From Alviniconcha marisindica (lineage: Eukaryota; Mollusca; Gastropoda; Provannidae): DNA of 64,000 nt. Within the stretch, counting starts at the first letter, position 1. Each line of letters starts with the position of its first letter. Location of the stretch: positions 1-64,000 of the forward strand of contig JABMCL010002043.1 of NCBI GenBank assembly GCA_018857735.1, given 5' to 3'. A program made the position numbers and the translations under genes. The notes below the pieces were generated by a model. The model was given only the letters and a program-made list of their open reading frames with translations, was not told the DNA's origin and searched no databases. Below are positions 41,321-54,658 of this stretch, in pieces.

Positions 41321-43490
41321 CAGAGACCTTAGTGTAAAAACTGCGTAGGGATCACTTCTTGTTTCAACGCTCATCTCGTCTTTGCAGTTTTGTTCTGAAC
41401 CATTTTTCTGTGCTTTCATTGACTTGTTTCCACATGAGACTGGACTCGTATCATCATCAGTTGGACACAAGGATCTAAATTCTCTTCCAACGCAGGAAAC
41501 AAGACAATTCAAAAAACAAAAGAAGGGAAATTATGGCCTGTATTGATTAGTGTTGGTGGCATGTTTCAGTTCTTTCATGATGTCTTTGTTTCTTGTTTTC
41601 TGCCATATATGTTCCCAAATACATGGGTGGAATCGTACAGTGCATGTCTGTGATTGGATGCTGTTAAAATGTTAGTGATGGATGCTAAAAACAACAACTG
41701 GCAAGTGGTATTTGTGCAAAAGGAAGTGAGAGGTAGATGTATTTGGCACTTGTTCTCTTCAGTGTGTTCACGTTTCTTCACTAGCTCTTGCATTCCTCAC
41801 CAAAAAAGCTGTATCTCCTGTTGACTGTGTGCATACTGGTTTCATTTCATGTTCTTGAGAGGAAAAATGTCCATATTTATCAGCATTTATCAGGTTGCTC
41901 CTTCACTGACTCTTGGGGGGAAACAAATTGTGATTTTAAATTGTGGAAATGTGATTGTTTTCACACAGTATTTCATTACCAGCACAGGCCTTCATCTGTA
42001 AAGGAACAAGCCTTCTAGAATTACGTTTGCTCAAAAGGTAGAACTGAACAAAAACAAATCTCTGAAAAGCCTAAGGAATTTTATGCCCTATAGAATTTTT
42101 ATCATGTGACAGAATTGTTCTCACTGCATTGAGATACCCAACACTGCCCCAGAACAAACAAAAGCCCTGCTGGTATGCGTGTATCCAGCAGTGACACATG
42201 ACGGTGTTGCTTCATTTTAGAAGGCTATTTCCTTTATGATACAAATTCGAAACTGAAACTTTCAGTGTTGGAATCGTTACAATTTATGACTGACAACTTG
42301 TCATCCAGTCGACAACCAAAGACATGGAATATTTCTGCAGATTGTTATAACAGTTTTCTTTCATTCATTTCAGGTGAGATTTGAATCTAATCCTTTTTTT
42401 TCTCTCTTCTTTTCTCTCTTTCTTTCTCTTCACTCTAATTTCATTATTTACAAGTTTTCATGATTAGTCTTTCGTAATACTGTACGTGGAAAAAGGTTTA
42501 AAAAGTGCTGTACATATTGTTAGCTAGTGAGTGTGTGTGGGTGTGTGTGTGAAGCGTCAAATTGTTACTAATATGTCTGTATAATTGTGCTGATTTAATA
42601 TATATGCGAGTAAACTGTGCATGAATGTAGAAGTGAGTTGAATTGCCCAGTGGCCTGCAGTCATACACCCAGTGCACACACATGGCCGAGGATGACTGGG
42701 TGACACTGCCCCATGGCTGCTCCCTTTCCCCAGGAAAAACTGTCAATATTTCCTGCAAAAGACAGTTGAGTACACATGCAAAACTGAGAATCAACCGACG
42801 GCATTAAAATGAATTTTGTAAAACCCACACACATATATTTAAAGTGGACAAAGGAAGATTGACTTTCTCCACCTTCTCCCACCAAGGCATTTTCACAAGT
42901 GGCAAAAAGAAGTTTTTGTTTTTTCTCTCTCTAAAAACAGTCCACATCAGTCTGAAATGGTCGGTCATCAGTGTACCTTGTTTGTTTTGCCTTGCCAGAG
43001 AGTGACTCGCATGCAAAAAAAGTGACACACTACCTACCTGTTAATGTTTTTTTCTGGCTGGCTGTGCATTTCATGCTTGTTTTCAGATGATAAGGTAAAA
43101 AATAAGCATGTTTGGGTGTCTGTTAGCATTGCTATACTAAGCGAGTGTGTCTGTGAGTGCGCGAGTTTCTAAATTAAGCAATGCTGAACAAATGTCTGTG
43201 GGCTGGATAAACTGAAGTTGACAACTTCCCGCTCTTACAGTTGTTATTTGTGGAAGTGGACTTGTCTGAAAGTTAATGCATGGTCATATTTTTCAGCAGA
43301 GTGCTGGAGTGAAGTTTAAACAAAAAATAAAGAATCAAGGGAAAGCTGTGTGCATACATGTGTGTGTCTGCATGCACATGAATGAGTATGTGTGCACTTA
43401 TGTGTGTGTACTGTGTGTGTGTGATTCAAACACAAATTCTGAAATAGTTAACTGCCAGGGTTCAGAATAAAGATTTTTTTTCTGCATTTA
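41321..43490 (+). other. Probable HYOU1 3' UTR
   Basis: No coding content follows the stop. Canonical AATAAA signals occur at 43326-43331 and 43466-43471, the latter followed by a T-rich stretch. No clear AATAAA was seen earlier, so a UTR of about 2.0-2.2 kb is likely. It contains TC-rich sequence at 42398-42440. Confidence 0.55.
43466..43471 (+). terminator. Candidate HYOU1 polyadenylation signal AATAAA
   Basis: AATAAA followed within 5 bp by a T-rich run; another AATAAA lies at 43326-43331. Which of the two is used cannot be told from sequence. Confidence 0.45.
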
Positions 43491-45150
43491 TTCACATCTG
43501 TATATATGTGGTACTGATACATATATATTACCATTAACCTTCAAGTCTCAGTTCACTGATCATGATTTTGATGAAATCAGCTTGTTTCTATTGACTTTGA
43601 CAAGTTTTTATGTGCTTGTTATTCAGACTACTAAAAGCTTACCCTGTGCATTTTTATAAGAGTTTTCAGTCAGTTCCCTGAAGTTCAGTTCCCAGTGCAA
43701 CTGGACTCACTTTTTGCAGACCGGTGATGTAACCAATTAAGGCAGTGGTTGGAAGAAGGATGTTGAAAGCCAGTGCTTGGAGTTTGGCTGTATGTTTTTA
43801 CTCTGAAGCTAAAAGAAATGCAGCTGTCTTTTTTCTCTCCCTTTCTTCTGGGCTGTGAATGTGATACTCAAATATACTGTGAAGTTACCACCACCACAAC
43901 CACCCCCAAAAATGAAGAGAAAAACTATTCTTGTCATCATTTTATCAAACTTAACAACATAAATGAGTGAAGGCCATCTTGGTGGAACCTTCATTAAATG
44001 CTTGTTGTTTTCCCCCCTGATTATGCAGTTATATAGCCATCACGGTTGACTGGGTGTTAAAATTGATAGATTTGTCATGAGAGGGAGGGCCGACATTTTG
44101 TTCTTGGGGCAAATGAAAATGAAACGAAGGCAAAAGAAATTGAAACGATCATTGTCATTGGGACAATGGCCAAAGAATTATTTTTATTTTTATTTTTTAG
44201 GCTGAACATTTTTTTAATGTGTTCTACACTGAGTGGAACTGGTCAAAAAGAGGGTTGTCTGTTTGAGATACAGTCAAAAGAAAACAATCTGTACACACAA
44301 TACATAATGCAAATGGGAACGTCAAACAAACGGCCAACGTTGATTGCATTTACGCCTGTTTATTTCAAATGCATGATTCGCCTGGGTTTGACCCACAATA
44401 TCAAGAGAGTCACTTCACCAGAACAACACAGACCCAAAGTCCTTGTGAATATAGTCTCACAAAGTTGCATATAATTATTATGATTATTACACGCACAGTT
44501 ATCACTAGAGTTTGGATTTGTAGACTTGGTTAAAGGGGCTCTGACAGACGACCGACCTGAATTCTCAATGTGAAATATTCCGTTGTACTTCAGGAAATGT
44601 CTTCACACAATCCAGTCTCAAACAAGTAAGCAGAGCATCTTTTCTTCTTTTTTCTTTTTGTCCAACAGATTTCTTCACACAATCCAGTCTCAAACAAGTA
44701 AGCAGAGCATCTTTTTTTGTTTTCTTTTTGTCCAACAGATTTGTGTCTCCTCGCCATCACCTTGCACCACAGTACACCAACTCAGACCTACTACTTTTCC
44801 AGACAAAATGGCCCCCCAAAAGGCCACTTGCCTAAAATTGAATTCTTGCTGGCATAGACAAAAACTTGGCCATTCTGTTCTACTGCATCATTGTCAGAAT
44901 GAAGCCAGTTGTCAGGACTCTAGATAACCAGCAACACGGAAGAGTCAGCCCCACCTCTGACGTTACAAACGCATGGCCGGAATTTGATCTAAAAAATCAG
45001 ACTGGAGTGCACACCCAAAATGCTGCCTCGTGGCATTTTATAAAGTGGAAGCATGGGAGCTCATCATGCTTTCCAGACCCGTCTCCACATCAGAGTAACA
45101 TCCCATGATCCATAGCGTAACGGCCTCCCTGGACACAAGACTACATTTTG
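43491..45150. other. Intergenic, no gene seen
   Basis: A SINE-tail motif (ATATAGCCATCACGGTTGAC) lies near 44030. A 70-bp tandem duplication at 44590-44745 repeats CTTCACACAATCCAGTCTCA and TTTTTGTCCAACAGAT. Confidence 0.6.
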
Positions 45151-45151
45151 G

Positions 45152-45580
45152 GGGAGTGGAAATAGCTCAGTGGTTAGAACGCCACACTTGTGAATGAAAA
45201 GTTGCGGGTTTGAGTCCCTGCAGGATAATTTTATTCTCCAGGGTCAACCTTCTGTGCTGATTTTTATTTTGGTATCCATTCCACCCCCCTTGTTACCTCG
45301 GTAGCACGTAAAAGATCCCGGTCAGTCTTCCCAAAGGGTGGGTTACAGCTAAACATGCATGCGGCTTTGCATGAAGTGGCATGACATGGTTGTATGGCGT
45401 ACACAGAACGCGCCAAGACGGCGGCAGTTTCATGTGGCACCAGCCAAGCAACAACCAAATAGCACTGTAAGTACATCACTTGGATGGATGTTACTTATTT
45501 AGAATCACATGCGACAAGAGTGCAAAGAGCCTCCTGAGAGCAGAGAATAGCGCTGCACAAAAAGTGACCAACAACTTTGA
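45152..45580 (+). mobile_element. tRNA-derived SINE, full-length-looking copy
   Basis: A-box TAGCTCAGTGG at 45163-45173 and B-box GGTTTGAGTCC at 45207-45217, 33 bp apart: a pol III promoter as in tRNA. The body holds CTCCAGGGTCAACCTTCTGT, CACGTAAAAGATCCCGGTCA and, near the 3' end, CCTCCTGAGAGCAGAGAATA then GCGCTGC. A second copy runs off the right edge at 63617, and 3' pieces occur at 18890-19118 and 55310-55480. Confidence 0.85.
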
Positions 45581-46559
45581 TGTCTTTAGTTGTTCACTCT
45601 AACAAACCACGGAACATTACAGCCGATGGCAGCAACAGGCAAGTGAGGAAGAATTTTAAACTCTCCAACTGTACACGCATGCAAAAATATCACCTACGCA
45701 CGTTAAAGATCCTGTAGTCCATGCCAGAGTGCGGTGGAGTCGGGGGAAATGCCAAACTATCCCAGTATGCACTAAAAGTGTCAGTCTTTAAAACGTCAGA
45801 CACTGCATGGAAGAACTGTTTTGTTTGTTCTGACAGCTGACCGCTCTGGTGTTGCTCAGTTTTTACTGTTCCAACTTGTGTGCGCACACACTGTGGTATA
45901 CTCCTGAAAAAGATGGAGGGGGCAGGGATGCATGCTAATGTGAAGAAGAAAAAAAAAGAAATGAAAAACAACTACATTTTGTATTGGAATTCAGGTCAGT
46001 ACCCTGCAGAGCAACTTTAAAGGCGACATTCACCACGACAGAACAATCGCTTCCAACAGACAGCCGCAACAGGGCGTGATGAGTAGAAACACAATGACCA
46101 CGTTGTTTTTGACAATTAAGAAAAGAAGAAAAAAGAATAACATCATCTTTTTAAAAAAATGAACGAAGAAATAATGTGATCAACGAATGACCTATTACTG
46201 GACATTTCACTCCTCAATACCTTCTAGACCTTGATAGAGAGTTGACTGCATAGATTCTTGGAAATAAGAAAAGAAGTTCTAAAGTGGGTCTAGTAGTCAA
46301 CCTTCAAGTGCAATTATTTTTAAATATTATTATTAGTTTTTTTCTTTCTTTTTTCACCGAGCCTACACAAACAGGCATAGTATAATAATTCAGATTAAAG
46401 GGATAAAAATCTGATCTTACGGCCATGACAATCTCATCCACAGGGCTGGACACTTGAGCCCACCCCACCCCGAGTCTAAGGTCCTGAACCTGCCAACCCC
46501 AGAGGAACTGATCCGTAACATTCTGTGGAACAGCCATGACCACTTCAGCAAGACCCTGC

Positions 46560-46920
46560 CAAGGCTTTTCATTGCAAGTAACTGAACCCTGCCCAAACCC
46601 TGAGACTATGGGAACCCTGCCCAAACCCTGAGACTAAGGAAACCCTGCCCAAACCCCGAGACTATGGGAACCCTGCCCAAACCCTGAGACTAAGGAAACC
46701 CTGCCCAAACCCTGAGACTATGGGAACCCTGCCCAAACCCTGGGCAGATGGAACCCTGCCCAAACCCTGAGACTAAGGTAACCCTGCCCAAACCCCGAGA
46801 CTATGGGAACCCTGCCCAAACCCCCGAGACTAAGGGAACCATGCCGAAATCCCGAGACTATGGGAACCCTGCCAAAACCATGAGACTAAGGGAACCCTGC
46901 CCAAACCCGGAGACTGGGGC
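46560..46920. repeat. Minisatellite, unit about 28 bp, about 12 copies
   Basis: Units contain GGGAACCCTGCCCAAACCCT then GAGACTA. A run of about 18 G follows at 46952-46969. Intergenic. Confidence 0.96.
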
Positions 46921-47747
46921 GGGACAGAGGGCGGTGACATACTGCTTGACTGGGGGGGGGGGGGGGGGGTGGATGTCATTCCAGCCTCTTTGTGGACAGG
47001 ATAGTGGCCAAGCTCGCGCAACATGGTTTCCAGGATGAAATGGATGTATACTACAATTCTTGTTGATTGCTTGCAATGCCTTTCAAACAAGGCTTCAAAC
47101 AAACCCGAGGAGAACAATCAGAACAGGAGGAATGCAATGCCAAGTGTGAAAAGGCCAATGATCACCAATGATAAAATCATGGATTAAACAAACAAAACAC
47201 ATCAAAAGACTACATTCACAAATCATGCAAAGCAGTACAAACTGACGATGGTGATTTAAAAATAATAACACAACTGTGTAAGCACTGTTACACTGCATAA
47301 CATTTACACCAAAACATACATACACGCACAAAATTCTGAAATAAGAATGACTGCTAGCACTCTAACACAAGATCCAAACGCATAAAAGGTTCAAATGAAC
47401 ACTATTCATTAGGACAAAACACAACATGCGAATGGGTCATGAAAACAAAAACAGCTCGACCCAAAACAGACAAATGGCTTAGCTCTCCATCTCATCTTTC
47501 ACTGTTGTTTTGTAGCTTGATAAAGCAGATTACCCTGAAAATTCACATGCTGTGTTTTGTCCTAATAAACAGCGTTCTTTTTTAACCTTTTATGCGCTTG
47601 GTCCTATACATGCACAAAGATCTGAAACCAGCACTTCTCCCTTGCCAGTCTATACCCCCAGCTGATGAAGAAATTCATCAGTTTACAAAATTGCATGGCT
47701 ACAATCTCCACCGACGAGACCAGTCACATCCTGTTTACAGATGTGTG

Positions 47748-48060
47748 TTGAAAAATCCAGGTGTGGATAACTCAGTTGGAAGAGTATCCAACTGAAATCC
47801 AGGCGCAATACTGAAGCGGATCCAAGTCTCCAGTGCGGCAAGGGATTTTTCTCCCAGAGTCAACTTCCAGCATACACTCTCTTACGGTGTCCGTACACAA
47901 AGTGTACAATTGCATTCATCAAGACCTGCATGCACTCTGAAAATCCCAAACACGGGCAGCCATACTATAGTTCGGACATATGAAAATAATGCACACTGAC
48001 GAAAGGGTAGCTGCAGCTGGCAAGGCAACCCAAATTTCCTGCAAGAGGCAGTGAAGTAAC
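47748..48060 (+). mobile_element. Probable second tRNA-derived SINE type
   Basis: A-box-like TAACTCAGTTGG near 47768, B-box-like GGATCCAAGTC near 47818, then a body with CCCAGAGTCAACTTCCAGCA and AAGTGTACAATTGCATTCAT. It differs from the 45152 family except for the AGAGTCAAC motif. Confidence 0.6.
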
Positions 48061-48539
48061 AGTTACATGATTAGCTTTACTTCTATATTAATATCGTTCA
48101 GATCATTGTTTCCGTGTGTGTCTTACTTCTGTCATGTGTGTGTGTTAGTCATGTGTGTGTGCATGCATCTTACTTCTGTCATGTATGTGCGCGCATGTGT
48201 CATACTTCTGTTATGTGTGTGTGTGTGCATGAGTTTGCATGTGTATGTGCGCTCGCTTCACTACACTTTGCCCCATTCAAGAAATTTGTTGCCATGGAAC
48301 ACTTGTGTCATTTTTCCCCACAGGAATATCAGGCGTGACAAGCTCACTCACTTTTCCTTCTCTCTAGCCCCCCCCCGTTTTCAACTAAGGAGTTGACTGT
48401 GGGGCCACACAGCTGAACACCCATCCTGATGCAGAGAATAACTAACACACACACACACACTCAAAACAACTCCATGCAGAAACACATGGGGACAGAATGG
48501 AAGTCCGGAGAAGAGACAGAGAGAAAAACCCACTGTACC

Positions 48540-50215
48540 CAGGACAGTTTTGGGCCGTGGTCACTCACTCAGGTCACTGATGACATTGGGCAGTTCTGGT
48601 TATGGATACTCACTTGGGTCACTGATGACTACACTGTGGTGAGGGTGGGGGAAGGGAGGAGAGAGGGGAAGACAACACTGTCAACAGTTCTGGCTTTGGT
48701 AACTGTTGTCACGATGACTACACTGGGGTGGGTCGGTGGGTGGGTCGGTGGGGGGGGGGGGGGAGAAGAGAAAAAACAGTACTGTGAACAGTTGTGGTTT
48801 TGGTATCTGGCTAGGGTCAATGATGACTACTGTAAGGTGGGTGGGGAAATGAGAAAAAGACAGTACTGTCAACAATTCTGGTTTGGGTAACTGACTCAGG
48901 TCACAATGATTACACGGGGGGGGGGAGGGGAGGAGGGGGTAATAAAAGAGAAAAAGTACTGTCAACAGTTCTGGTGTTGGTAACTGACTCAGGTCACCGA
49001 TGACTACACAGGGGGGGGGGGGGGGGGGGGGGGGGGCCTTCAGGTGGTGATGATGGTGAGAGGGGGGTGTTGAAGAGAGGAGGGAAGCCAAAAGAAGGGC
49101 GGTACTGCAGACAGTTCTGGTTAGGGTTACTGACATGGGTTCACTGATGGCCTTCAGGTGGTGACGGTGGTGGTGGTGGTGGTTGTGAGAGGGGCCACGG
49201 TGAAGACAGGAGAGAGAAGACAAGAGAAAGACGGTACTGCAAACAGTTCTGGTTAAGGTAACTGACTCGGGTCACTGATGACCTTCAGGTGGTGAGAGGA
49301 CAGGGAAGGTAGGAGAAAGACGGTACTGAGAATAGTTCTGGCTCTGGTTAAGGTGGGGGTGGGGCAGTGAAGAGAGGAGATGGAAGACAAGAGAAAGACA
49401 GTACTGTGAACAGTTCTGGTTATGGCCACTGACGACCTTCAGGTGGTGCGACAGTGGTGGTGGTGGTGGTGGGGGGGGGGGGGGGGGGGTGAAGAGAGAA
49501 GACAAGAGAAAGATGGTACTGTGAACAGTTCTGGTTATGGCCACTGACGACCTTCAGGTTGTGCGACAGTGGTGGTGGTGGGGGGGGGGGGGGGGGGGTG
49601 AAGAGAGAAGACAAGAGAAAGATGGTACTGTGAACAGTTCTGGTTATAGCCACTGACGACCTTCAGGTTGTGCGACAGTGGTGGTGGTGGTGGTGGTGGT
49701 GGTGGGGGGAGGGGGGGTGAAGAGAGAAGACAAGAGAAAGATGGTACTGTGAACAGTTCTGGTTATGGCCACTGACGACCTTCAGGTGGTGCGACAGTGG
49801 TGGTGGTGGTGGTGGTGGGGGGAGGGGGGAGGGGGGGTGAAGAGAGAAGACAAGAGAAAGATGGTACTCTGAACAGTTCTGGTTATGGCCACTGACGCCT
49901 TCAGGTGGTGTGACAGTGGTGGGGGGGGGGGGGGGGGGGGGAGGGGGGTTGAAGAGAGAAGAGGAGAGAAAGATGGTACTCTGAACAGTTCTGGTTATAG
50001 CCACTCACTCGGGTCACTGATGACTAACTACATTGGGGTGGGGCGTGGAGGGAGGGAAGGGAGGAGAGGGGGGCAAAAAGACCGTACTGTGGAGAGTTCT
50101 GGTTACTCATTTAGGTCACCATGGGCTACAGTTGGGAAGGGGCCAGGGACAGATGGCGGGTGGAGAAGAGACTGAGATGATTACCACTGTGGAGAGGTCT
50201 GGCCACTGTTATACT
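48540..50215. repeat. Large complex minisatellite with poly-G and GGT tracts
   Basis: About 14 copies of a unit of 100-125 bp containing GGTACTGTGAACAGTTCTGG, TTATGGCCACTGACGACC and TTCAGGTGGTG, joined by variable GGT or G runs (longest about 26 G at 49012-49037) and GAGAAGACAAGAGAAAGA. Intergenic. Pro/His-rich minus-strand frames are artefacts. Confidence 0.95.
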
Positions 50216-50476
50216 CGCTTACTGTCAACACGAACAGGAGTCGTATAGCACCAGAGGTGGCGTTCCTTCACTTGCCAATAAACTGACTGGCAACATTCCT
50301 ACAATGCCGTCCTCAGAAGACACAGAGACAAACCACAAAGGGACAATTATTAATCCATGACAAAGACGAACCTGTAATGCTTCTCAAGAACTGAAACATC
50401 AACAACAAAATCCTACGCTTTTGACAACCTTCCCTTCCTGGTCTATGTCAACTTAATCCGTGCAGGCATTCCTGTA

Positions 50477-51109
50477 AAGCCTGTTCTTAATTTGGCGAAT
50501 GTTTGTTCGCGAACCTAGTTGGAAGTATTTAGCGAACCTAGTTGGTTCTTAATTGGGCGAACCTTTCTTTGCGAACCTAGTTGGAAGTATTCGTCGAAGC
50601 TATATTCGGGGTCCAAAAAGCTTCGCTCAACATGTTCTGGGAACATTCGCCCTATTCGACGAACATTGCCTCTGATTGGCTGAGAGCAGAGCTCTCTGTG
50701 GATGAAGAAAAAATAAAAATAAAAATGGATGACGGTGTCGCGAGGTTCTTCACTCGCTTCAGAGGGAATTTGTTTATTTGTTGACTTGTGGGAGGCGCAG
50801 CCTTGTCTCGGAGACCCAGAATGAGATAGTAATTAGTTGAATTACCCTGTGAGGGATGATTAAAGTATACTGACTTGACCTGACTTGACTTTAGCCTACA
50901 TTTACGATCATGCTGTCTGCTGCATGCCTGCTGCAAGTTCGGGCCGAAGCTTGCATCTCATTACAAGCCAGTTGAGAACAAGTAAAGTCTTTGAACTGTC
51001 CGAACCATGTTCGGCGAACTAAAAGTTAAATTAGGAAACGAATCATAGTTCGTCGAACTGTCCGAAGTATGTGTGGCAAACAAACATTCGCCCAGTTAAG
51101 AACGGGCTT
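50477..51109 (-). mobile_element. TA-type MITE, copy 2 (inverted relative to copy 1)
   Basis: About 633 bp, reverse complement of the element at 12374-12999: ends AAGCCTGTTCTTAATTTGGC and the reverse complement of AAGCCCGTTCTTAACTGGGC. The left flank is TA, the right is AA, so the target duplication is not perfect here. Non-autonomous; its open frames match those of copy 1. Confidence 0.85.
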
Positions 51110-52655
51110 AACACTAACGCACACTTCTGAGCACAGCTGACGGTGACCACGCTAACAATGATGTCATCATGACTAAAAAATATCACAACTAGCTCGTACA
51201 CAGTATCAGTACAATTCGATGCTCAAGTCAACACTTTGCTGAACAAAGACATAAAGAACCAGGTGGTACAAAGTGTATATCATGTCAGCCAGCCCTATAC
51301 CCCCTTCTTGAAAATTCCAACTCCTTCTCGGCATGAAATCATACACCAGGGAGTGGCCTTGAGATAAGCGCTGCAAGCCTGATGTTAGTTCCCATTCAGC
51401 CCAGCCACCAACTCCGCTACTGGTTTTGTTTTTTTGTAGGTAGAAGTACCAAATGTCTGTTGCTTGAAATATTTGCAAGGTTTTGAACCAACCCAATAAA
51501 ATCAACCCACAAGGGAGTTAATTAGCACTAAAAAAATGTCACACAAACACAACAACAATTTTCTTTGTTTCTGTGTTGTTTTTTTGTGGAAGAAAAATTC
51601 ATGCAATTCTCTCCCTCTCTCTCTCCTAATTCTATGTTCACCTTTTTCTTTTGTTCCATATATTATTCCTTGTGTCGCAACACTCTATTATTAACCCAAT
51701 AAAAGCAAAACTAAACTTTTGAACCTTTTGTGTGTTTCAAATATTAAACACATTATCAGGATTACGACCAAACCACACCATGTCCCTACAGACCGTAACC
51801 AACACTCTCACTTTTGATTATTTTTCTGCTTTCTTGTCACCCAGACATAACCGTCATGGTTGACTAGCCATAACAAAACAATTTCTTTGTCTTCTGCTTT
51901 CTTCACTACAGCACAGTACAACAACAACAACAACAGCAAAACATGACAGCGCAGCAATCAATCTGCAAACAAAACGCTTTGCAATGTGACCAAATCCCTC
52001 TTCTTCATCTTCTTGGTGTAATTTTACATCACTATATATATACAGTCCATGGTCGATGTTCACAAGCTGTCCCGACCACCAGCTTGGACACAGATGTGCA
52101 ATCTACACACAGGTCCAATTACATGTATGCATGCGCAATTACGCACATGTCCACAAAAGTTCATGTGGGTCAGAGAGGGAGGCTTCGATGAAGGCCAGGG
52201 GTGGGATTCCAGACATGAACGTTTTGTTTGTTTGTTTTTTGTTAGCTGCCTTCATTCCTGGGTTCTTTATAGTAATTTGCAGGCTCATTTTACTGATACG
52301 ATTTTTACACCAATGCACAAAATGTACAGATCTAAGCACTTTGATACAATTCCAATGACAATTAACATAATATATGTACACACAGTTCAATGCATCAAAC
52401 CAGGAATGGCATTTCTCCATACAGCACTGAAATTAAGTCAGAATCTACACCTGAAATTCTGAAGAAAAAACAACAACCTCACACATCCATGGGTCCATAT
52501 ACAGGAGCAATGCCCACACCATCTTCTTCAAAACAGGCTTCCATCAAAAAAACAGATGTATGCACCCTGCCCTGCAACTACCCGAAAGGAGCAAGGTTCG
52601 GTAACTCTGGCACTTTTTACCCCCAAGCACAATACCACCTCGCTGCTCTCCCTTT
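51110..52655. other. Intergenic, no gene seen
   Basis: Includes a SINE-tail motif (ACATAACCGTCATGGTTGAC near 51846) and a TA-rich stretch. It may include the end of the USF 3' UTR, which I cannot delimit. Confidence 0.5.
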
Positions 52656-52659
52656 CAAA

Positions 52660-53832
52660 TTGTCCATGGTGTCCTCTCTTACAAATTCTATATAAACTGT
52701 CCACGGTGTCCCCTCTTACTAATTCTATACAACTTGTCCATGGTATCCTCTCTTACTAAATCTGTATAAATTATCCATGGTGTTCCCTCTTACTAATTCT
52801 GTATAAATTATCCATGGTGTTCCCTCTTATTAATTCTGTATAAATTATCCATGGTGTTCCCTCTTACTAATTCTGTATAAACTGTCCATGGTATCCTCTC
52901 TTACTAATTCCACATAAATTGTCCATGGTGTCCTCTCTTACCAATTCTACACAAACTGTCCATGGTGTCCTCTCTTACCAATTCTACACAACTGTCCATG
53001 GTGTTCCCTCTTACTAATTCTGTATAAATTATCCATGGTGTTCCCTCTTACTAATTCTGTATAAACTGTCCATGGTATCCTCTCTTACTAATTCCACATA
53101 AATTGTCCATGGTGTCCTCTCTTACCAATTCTACACAAATTGTCCATGGTGTCCTCTCTTACCAATTCTACACAAACTGTCCATGGTGTCCTCTCTTACC
53201 AATTCTACACAAACTGTCCATGGTGTCCTCTCTTACCAATTCTACACAAACTGTCCATGGTGTCCTCTCTTACCAATTCTACACAACTTGTCCATGGTGT
53301 CCTCTCTTACCAATTCTACACAAACTGTCCATGGTGTTCCCTCTTACTAATTCTGTATAAATTATCCATGGTGTTCCCTCTTACTAATTCTGTATAAATT
53401 ATCCATGGTGTTCCCTCTTACTAATTCTGTATAAATTATCCATGGTGTTCCCTCTTATTAATTCTGTATAAACTGTCCATGGTATCCTCTCTTACTAATT
53501 CCACATAAATTGTCCATGGTGTCCTCTCTTACCAATTCTACACAAATTGTCCATGGTGTCCTCTCTTACCAATTCTACACAAACTGCCCATGGTGTCCTC
53601 TCTTACCAATTCTATACAACTTGTCCATGGTGTCCTCTCTTACCAATTCTACACAACTTGTCCAAGGTATCCTCTCTTACTAATTCTATACAACTTGTCC
53701 ATGGTGTCCTCTCTTACCAATTCTACACAACTTGTCCAAGGTATCCTCTCTTACTAATTCTATACAACTTGTCCATGGTATCCTCTCTTACTAATTCTAT
53801 ATAAATTATCCATGGCATCCCCTCTTACTATT
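52660..53832. repeat. Minisatellite, unit about 37 bp, about 31 copies
   Basis: Units contain CTGTCCATGGTGTCCTCTCT then TACCAATTCTACACAAA; most copies carry CCATGG. It lies 600-1770 bp past the USF stop codon, perhaps within its 3' UTR. Two subfamilies (TGTCCTCTCTTACC and TGTTCCCTCTTACT) alternate in blocks. Confidence 0.96.
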
Positions 53833-53888
53833 GCCCTGATATAACCGTACTGGTCGACTGGGCGTAAAACCCTAAGTTACTTACTTAC
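53833..53888 (+). mobile_element. SINE tail remnant
   Basis: GCCCTGATATAACCGTACTG, then GTCGACTGGGCGTAAAACC and TTACTTACTTAC. It follows the last minisatellite copy directly. Confidence 0.65.
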
Positions 53889-54433
53889 CCATATTACTAA
53901 TTCTACATAAACTGCCCATGACGTCCTCTCATACTAATAGTTTCATTTTGTCGTATTTCTGGCCATCAAGTTTTCCCACAAGCACCTGGATTTGTGCAGC
54001 GTTATTATTTTGTCTTCTTCTGCCTTACTCTTGAAAAATGTAAACCCACAACAAGAAAAACCCTTGCCAATCATGACGTGCTGAGAAGAAAGACCGTTGT
54101 GTGTACAGCAACAGAATGTTGAAAGCTTAAACTTAAAGGCTTTCTAATTGCCATATATAAAATATATTATAAGAAAAAAGTTCCTCGCAAAACAAAAGCA
54201 AAAAACAATTTCTTTTTCAATGACGGAAGGAGTAGGGGTGGGCGGGGGGGTTAGGATTCACTGCTTAAACAGCGAGGCCTCTGTGGACCCCTCCATTTCA
54301 GACACAACTCGAAACACTGGCGGCTTTGTCTCTGAAGCGACAACAAACAGAAGTACGTCTCTGGATCCAAACGTTTTTCAGACACCATTCTCACAACCGC
54401 TTCCACGCACACAGATAAAACACACCACATCAG

Positions 54434-54658
54434 CTACACGGCGTCAGAAAGCAGTTCTGGCGGAATGGCGATTCCTTTCTGGATGAAGATGGCGCGGAAC
54501 ATTTCATTCTGTTTTTTAAGGTCTTCCACCTGTCCACGCAAAAGTTCCGTGTCCACCACCATTCGCTCAGTGTCTTTCACATTCTCCGACAGGCGGATGT
54601 TGCTGCTCCGTAGCTCTTGGATGTATTCACACGCCTTGGCCAGAATCCCACCCTTGCT
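54434..54658 (-). CDS. USF1: USF last exon: helix 2 and leucine zipper
   Basis: Codes for SKGGILAKACEYIQELRSSN through the zipper (heptad hydrophobics, LLRGQVEDLKKQNEMFR) to PPELLSDAV and TAG. Acceptor GTCTTGCAG. The end differs from vertebrates, which is usual past the zipper. Confidence 0.97.
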   Translation of the reverse strand, partial: SKGGILAKACEYIQELRSSNIRLSENVKDTERMVVDTELLRGQVEDLKKQNEMFRAIFIQKGIAIPPELLSDAV

